Notes under the pieces: model-generated
Seen by the model: the letters and a program-made list of their open reading frames with translations, nothing else
The model's database searches: none
What the model was told of the DNA's origin: nothing
Part shown: piece by piece, positions 59,870 to 64,000 of the stretch
How positions within the stretch are numbered: position 1 is the stretch's first letter
Layout: every line of letters starts with the position of its first letter
Position numbers and translations under genes: made by a program
Assembly (NCBI GenBank): GCA_006176705.1
Contig: QRFJ01000049.1
Location: forward strand, 682,001-746,000
Length of the DNA: 64,000 nucleotides
Reading direction: 5' to 3'
From: Cocos nucifera
Taxonomy: Eukaryota; Streptophyta; Magnoliopsida; Arecales; Arecaceae

Positions 59870-61015
59870 TCGTAACCAAAGATATAAACATTGTAACCAG
59901 AAATAAAGGTGCTATATCTAGAGATGAAAATATATAACTAGAGATGAAAATAATGTAACTAGAGATGAAAATTATGTAACCAGAGATGAAAGCGGTATAA
60001 CCAGAGATAAAAGTTTAGTAACCAGAGATGAACAACAATGTAACGAAAACATCATAACTAGAGATGAAAAATTCTATAACTAGAGATGAAGTAACCATGG
60101 ATGAAAGCTGGGTAATTAAACATTGATTCATTTAACCAATATAAAAGTTCTGTAACCAAAGATTGTATATAACCACAGATAAAAACCATATAACCAGAGA
60201 TGAAAATTAAAACATTGAGCCATATAACGAGAGATGAAAAGACATAACCATTGATATAAATCATGTTACTACAGATAAAAATCATGTAATTAGAGTTAAA
60301 AATCTTGTAACTAAATACCGAGCCATATAACTAGAGATACAAACCATGTAATCAGAGATACAAACCACATAACCAGAAGTAAAAATCATGTAACTAGAGT
60401 TGAAAATCCTATAACTAAACATTGAGCCATGCAACGAGAGATACAAACTATGCAAACAGAGATACAAACCATGTAACAAAAGGTACAAACCATATAACCA
60501 GAAATACAAACTATGTAATCAGAGATACAAATCATGTAACCAGAGTTTAAAATCCTATAACTAAACATTAAGCCATGTAATCAAAGATACAGGCCATGTA
60601 ACCAGAGATACAAAGCATGTAACAAAAGGTACAAACCATGTAACCAGCATTGAAAATCTTATAACTAAATACTGAGTCATGTAATCAGAGATACAAACCA
60701 TGCAATCAGAGATGAAAACCATATAACCAAAGTTGAAAATCCTATAACTAAATATTGAGCCATGTAACCAGAGATGAAAAAACATAATTAGAGATATAAA
60801 CCACATAACCAGAGGTAAAAACCATGTAACCAGAGTTAAAAATCTTATAACTAAATACTGAGCCATGTAACCAGAGATACAAATCATGTAATCAGAGATA
60901 AAACTATATAACCAAAGATGAAAATCATATAACCAGAGTTGAAAATCCTGTAACTAAATATTGAGCTATTGAGCCATGTAACCAAAGATGAAAAGACATA
61001 ACCAGAGATATAAAC
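59870..61015. repeat. Minisatellite built on TAACCAGAGAT
   Basis: Dozens of imperfect units of about 20-25 bp, consensus near CATGTAACCAGAGATACAAAC. Some are grouped into longer blocks that include AAATCCTATAACTAAA(C/T)A and TTGAGCCATG. Isolated units recur at about 61735-61765 and 63265-63315. The - strand frames across it (Trp/Leu/Gly/Tyr-rich) are repeat artefacts. Confidence 0.9.
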
Positions 61016-61315
61016 CATATTTAAAACATTTAAGATATAACCCAAATTTATTTAATAGATATTTAGCCATATCTTTTAATGTCACATTAAAAAATTTTAT
61101 GGCCAATTTCATTACATTTAAAACATTTAAATGAATGATTCTCATTTGAAACTTTGTTGAACATGTTTTTAATAAACTTTTATTTTTTATTGAATTATAA
61201 TCAATTCTAAATTTATCAAAAGTAGCCATTTAGAGCTGTTAAAGAGCATTTATTAGATAATTAATATACTAAAAATGGATAGAAAAACTAGCCATTACGA
61301 AAGTTTTCATTGCAG

Positions 61316-61484
61316 AAGTCGATCCTAGGATCGTCCCCTGGCACAGGGGTCGACCTTGAGGTCGATCCCTATGGTAGAAAATAGAAAATAGTTAGTTTCT
61401 ATTTTTTAGCCTACAGAATAGGAGAGATCAATCTTAAGGTCGACCCCTGGTATAGGGGTCGACTCTAGGGTCATCCCCTTTAGG
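61316..61484. repeat. Two copies of a GTCGAC palindromic motif
   Basis: Copies of about 55-58 bp at 61316-61373 and 61427-61484. The second contains a perfect 10-bp stem, GTCGACCCCT (61439-61448) and AGGGGTCGAC (61454-61463), around the loop GGTAT. In the first the loop-side CCCCTGGCACAGGGGTCGAC is kept but the outer stem is degraded. Confidence 0.85.
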
Positions 61485-62182
61485 ATGCCGGTCAAAAATC
61501 AGCATGCCAATTAGTCTGTTTCAACAGGAGTCGACTCTTTTGCTAAAACTTAATTTTCTTTCAATTTTGATATAAAAAAACTTTCCCCAAGAAACATTTG
61601 TATACACTGGATACATAATATAATCAAACAATATTATACCAATTGCCTAAAAATTGGATCTGCAGGTGAACTAAGTGCATATCTAGATAACTAAACCATA
61701 TACACAAAATTGAACGTATACAAAACTATGTAACTAAACATTAAAATCCTGTAACCAGAAATTAAAACTGAACATATCTAAAAATCTACAAAACTTGGTA
61801 ACCGAGTGATATTATAACAATCACTAGCAGCTTAATACAATCATATACACAACTTGAAAATATATAACCTGAACATAAATATAACAAAAAGCTGGATAAC
61901 TGATACATAAATTTGTGTAATCAATACATCAACCTGTGTAACCAAATGTCAAAACTAGCTGTTCAAACATATTATAATCATACATCTTTCAATAAGTCCC
62001 TTTAAAATACATTCATGGAGTTATATAAAGTTCTTTCATTCACAAGTTACATAAAGCTTGTTCATCCATAATTGATCCCCCATAGTACTAGCCCCATCTT
62101 CTTCAGCTGAAGTCTCTTTATCCTCACCATCTTAATCAGCAGGTTCACTCTCTTCCCCTCTTCATCTACAGTAGCTTCACTA
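61485..62182. other. Spacer between the motif pair and the protease gene
   Basis: AT-rich. Scattered GTAAC(C/T)A(A/G)A pieces look like stray minisatellite units. No coding frame recognised. Confidence 0.4.
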
Positions 62183-64000
62183 TCACTTATAATTGCACAC
62201 CAATATCTGAAATTCTGCTAGTTGGATCATTCTCTTCTCTTTGGACTGTAAGCCCCTCATCAATTTTTCATCATAAACTATCCCTCTTTTTGAGCCTTTG
62301 CAGATGAGGAGTGCACTATACTCTGCTCGTAGTCTTATAATATCACTCGATCCAAAGTCCAATTATAACCCGCATTGCAATCGTTCCATATAAGCAATCA
62401 CAAAAACTCTACAATCAACACTCATAAAATTAACATAGTGATCGAAGAAAAAATTAAAATTCATAATGAGTACATATGCGATTATGTAATATTAAACTGA
62501 TATTGATACATACGTAGGGTTCTACTGAGGACAATCATCAATTTTGTCGAAGTGGCCAATCTAAAGCTTCGAGCATATTATGATATTTATCCAATAATTA
62601 ACAAATCTAATTTTTCTGTTGGATAACTAATTAGTTAAGAAAGCATACCAAATTAAGAAAGCGTACTATGATAAAATACATTGGGTTAAGAAAGTATACT
62701 AAATTAAGCCCGTCAGAATAATAGGTGGATAGAAAGAGGGAGGAGTAATGCTTGAAGCATTTCTTCTGTATATCCATTACTAACAGATGCCCAGTGGCTG
62801 CTTGTGCAGAATGACATGAAGGCCAATTTTGTTGTATTAATTTTAAATTAAAAATCTCTTTGGATATTATCTAAAAATTCTTAATGTCTCTGCTGTGCGT
62901 ATTGCTACAGAAAATACAAAAACTACATGATCAATAATACCATACATGATGATTTCAAAACAAACAACTCTAACAAAAAACTCACTAGTAATCATGGCCT
63001 GCTGAATACATAAGGAGTATATTTATCTGGTTCAGACTCTTGGCGCTCTTGAAATGGTACCATCAATACATCGAGAACCTACATAATAATTCAAAACATC
63101 CAAAAAAATTCGTCAATCATTTTTTTGTCATAAATGATTTTTATAGATCAACTTACATCATCTTCTAACATCTGATTGAATAGTAGATCATAAACTTGCT
63201 TTCGTGATACAAAGCTAGTATCATTGGACCATACTCCAGATTTGTAACCATAAAAAAAAAATTCATGTAAGCAGAGATGACAATTTGTAATCAATATTGA
63301 AAACTATGTAACCAAAGATTATCCACATATGGAACCAAACACATTATCAGAATAACTAAAAATATATTACATGTAAACATATGTTTATAATATGAAATCA
63401 AATATTGAACTAAAAAATAGATATTACTGATCCTTGTTCGTGGGAGGAATCTAGCTATAGTCTCCCTCTCTTCCTTCGTAATAAAATTTGACCATGAGTA
63501 ACCCCATTGTTTCTTATGGTACACCTGTTATCATAAAAAATAAGTACCATTGTATGCATTGAAAAAAAAGAAATATCCATATTTACATATCACACGAAAT
63601 TGAGTAGTCACGCTACCTACATCAACGACAGATTTAATGGTGGGGGCTAAAGTGTCCGAAATATGAGGTTCTTCAATTGTTTTATTTCTAGTTGATTAAC
63701 TGGTATTTAGGATAGCATAAGAACTTTTTATCTTCGCAGATTTTTCTCTGTAGCCCCTACTCTTCACCATCCTAATTATTGAACTCGATTTTTTCATTAA
63801 CCCGCCTATACCTCTCCTCCTCTTTCTAGCACCACCCTCCTCTTTTTGTTCATATTCCTCTTTCCTCATAATGTTACATCACAATAAGGACTAAAATTTT
63901 TTGATGCTACTCCATCATCTGTAACCTCAGCTTGTTCCATATCTTTTGGAGGCACATGGCTTCCTACAAGCTCAATAATTCTTTGCTTTAGAAAATTATT
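62183..64000 (-). pseudogene. Ulp1-type (C48) cysteine protease gene, 5' end beyond the window
   Basis: Ulp1/SENP proteases cleave SUMO-like modifiers; plant MULEs often carry such a gene. Reading the - strand, I see exon-like blocks with splice signals. A basic segment is at 64000-63620 (KRRRGIGGLMKK). 63524-63428 carries KKQWGYSWSNF after an ACAG acceptor. About 63250-63157 ends MLEDD at GTAAGT. 63078-62986 carries VLDVLMVPFQER and a TGA. About 62904-62700 carries GHLLVMDIQKKCFKHYSSL, with the presumed catalytic His codon at 62787-62789. About 62600-62525 carries EALDWPL. 62420-62183 carries VDCRVFVIAYMERL, with the catalytic Cys codon at 62411-62413, and a stop at 62183-62185. The usual His-Trp before the catalytic block is garbled, and two internal stops plus a shift near 63850 suggest a pseudogene. 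Confidence 0.65.

Noticed and set aside
59870..61015. CRISPR-like array of short repeats
   Set aside because: Unit spacing is irregular, there are no unique spacers of constant length, and the context is a plant genome.
60058..61229. Antisense Trp/Gly/Tyr/Leu-rich frames that look like a repeat membrane protein
   Set aside because: They arise from translating the 20-25-bp minisatellite; the unit length and indels shift the frame and no start or regular protein repeat is kept.

Overview
This window is plant nuclear DNA, almost certainly from a large, repeat-rich flowering-plant genome. The evidence is plant-type Ty1/copia and Ty3/gypsy LTR retrotransposons, an L1-type LINE, a MuDR-type transposase, and initiator-methionine tRNA primer sites. 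A monocot such as a palm would fit the general style, but I cannot prove the lineage from sequence alone. I found no intact ordinary host gene, no rRNA or tRNA gene, and no prokaryotic or organellar gene.

Positions 187-45207 form one nested stack of LTR retrotransposons. The outermost element is a Tat/Retand-like Ty3/gypsy element on the + strand (LTRs 187-840 and 44564-45207, flanking 5-bp duplication CCGAG/TCGAG). It is broken by two insertions. A long-LTR Ty1/copia element on the - strand (936-24253) sits in its leader. A chromovirus-type Ty3/gypsy element on the + strand (26911-35159) sits inside its reverse transcriptase. The copia element was itself hit twice: by a second, related copia element on the - strand (8689-20042) and by a small TRIM-like element (5510-7342) with a perfect ATTTT duplication. 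The chromovirus and the TRIM-like element share their LTR ends. The Tat-like element also carries a 3' tandem array with a 274-bp higher-order period and two decayed antisense reading frames.

From 45213 to 56900 the window holds a 196-bp tandem duplication, a decayed L1-type LINE (about 47010-53113, + strand) with a G-rich 3' UTR, a TA microsatellite, and two neighbouring full-length inverted-repeat hairpins (54565-54908 and 55021-55620). It also holds one unrecognised antisense coding-like fragment.

From 56919 to the right edge lies a decayed MuDR-type (MULE) transposase on the + strand. It is followed by a 128-bp triplicate, a long minisatellite built on TAACCAGAGAT, and a palindromic GTCGAC motif pair. 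An intron-containing Ulp1-type cysteine protease gene on the - strand runs off the window. Transposase plus Ulp1 protease is the known arrangement of Ulp1-carrying MULEs, but the terminal repeats that would prove a single element were not found.

All coding regions of the mobile elements are broken by stops and frameshifts. Sampled LTR differences are mostly transitions, as expected for old methylated repeats. Interpretations rest on my own reading of frames and repeats; no database search was possible.
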